Of a DNA stretch of 64,000 nt, positions 63,437 through 64,000 are shown piece after piece (positions within the stretch are counted from its first letter, which is position 1; the number at the start of each line of letters is the position of its first letter). The notes under the pieces were generated by a model. That model worked only from the letters and a program-made list of their open reading frames with translations. It had not been told where the DNA came from and searched no databases. Source of the stretch: Melastoma dodecandrum (lineage: Eukaryota > Streptophyta > Magnoliopsida > Myrtales > Melastomataceae); NCBI GenBank assembly GCA_029817715.1, contig JARUPY010000473.1, forward strand, positions 2,852,001-2,916,000, given 5' to 3'. A program made the translations under genes and the position numbers.

Positions 63437-64000
63437 GTATCCAGTGTTTGATACCCTTTAAGCAGAGCCCGGAGATTGATGTGTTGGAACTCATTGGCTT
63501 GGGGGAAAGTTGGATGCTTCTCTGTGTGTCTCTGTCCATCAGGATTAAGAAACCAGGGGATCTTGTCTTCCCAGCTTTTGCATTTGTTGATCACTCTGAA
63601 GTGCACATCTCCAGGTATTGATACCGGATGAACTACTTGGAGTAGCCACGTCTGATATGAGCTAGTCTTATTCTCTTATCAGGCCTGGGGAGGAGTCTCT
63701 TGACCCAACTGTGTTCACATCTTGGTTTAAATGCATATTTTGTCAAAACCAGGCTGGTCTTATGGTATATGTGCCTCAAAGGGTACATTGCACGTTGCCA
63801 GAGAACAGGTTAATGCAAAGGCATTACACAGGGAGAACAATAGTCTACACCAGCAGTCGCAAAAGTTCTGGATTGATACACCTCTTCAAGTGTACATTAT
63901 GTAGCCGCGGGGGAAAACACTTTGTTTTTTCTTTAGCCTTTCTCAGGTGCATAAATGTTTTGGTTACTCCCTCAGCCATGGTGCTAGAGCAGGTGTCCAT
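63437..64000 (+). CDS. Unrecognised gene, partial, running off the right edge
   Basis: Two open stretches are bounded by good splice sites. The first (63437-63614) starts after TCTGCAG and ends at CCAG/GTATTG; it reads DVLELIGLGESWMLL and then IKKPGDLVFPAFAFVD. The second opens after ATCAG at 63683 in the frame the splice requires and has no stop to the window end; it reads ESLDPTVFTSWFKCIFCQNQ and contains two CxxC pairs (CIFC, CTLC). Upstream exons are not identified. I do not recognise the family. It may be a real gene, or chance open frame. Confidence 0.4.

Overview
This window is nuclear DNA from a flowering plant. Almost every gene is split by short, AT-rich GT-AG introns, and the products belong to plant-only families: a DUF868 protein, chloroplast ribonucleoprotein CP33, SOBIR1, a BTB-TAZ protein, STICHEL-like, a KDEL-tailed cysteine protease and REF6. 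Coding exons are GC-richer than the introns and spacers. The species cannot be named from what is visible. Exon structures below come from reading splice sites and from conserved family motifs; for every gene called intact the joined exons keep one frame and sum to a whole number of codons.

Layout, left to right: an intronless DUF868 gene (+, 0.7-1.6 kb); VPS8, a 19-exon CORVET subunit (-, 4.1-15.4 kb); CP33 (+, 16.5-18.6 kb) in head-to-head orientation with VPS8; a decayed fragment of a uroporphyrinogen-III methyltransferase gene (20 kb); SOBIR1 (+, 21.6-23.5 kb); tRNA-Thr(UGU) (-, 23.7 kb); a small six-exon CENP-X/MHF2 histone-fold gene (+, 23.8-24.8 kb); an ABHD17-type hydrolase (+, 26.9-29.1 kb); a KDEL-tailed papain-like protease (+, 30.7-32.1 kb); a BTB-TAZ gene (-, 32.7-34.6 kb). 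Then comes a decaying block (36.5-49 kb): a STICHEL-like gene cut in its first exon by a degenerate Ty1/copia element, followed by an MA3-domain translation-regulator (MRF) copy with one nonsense and three frameshift lesions. Intact genes resume with REF6 (+, 49.8-55.9 kb), a TIM22-type import protein (+, 58.2-59.6 kb), a single-pass membrane protein with one C2H2 motif (+, 60.6-62.9 kb), and an unrecognised gene running off the right edge.

The neighbours do not form a pathway; this is ordinary eukaryotic gene order, with genes for endosomal tethering, plastid RNA, immunity, chromatin, lipid/protein hydrolysis and mitochondrial import side by side. The points of most interest are the gene-decay block, the short UPM1 relic, two GC-AG introns supported by protein conservation, a SINE with a 16-bp target duplication, several MITE-like inverted repeats, the compact CENP-X gene, and the repeated RxSxD tail of the ABHD17 protein. 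I found no credible novel defence or mobile system, and no CRISPR array.
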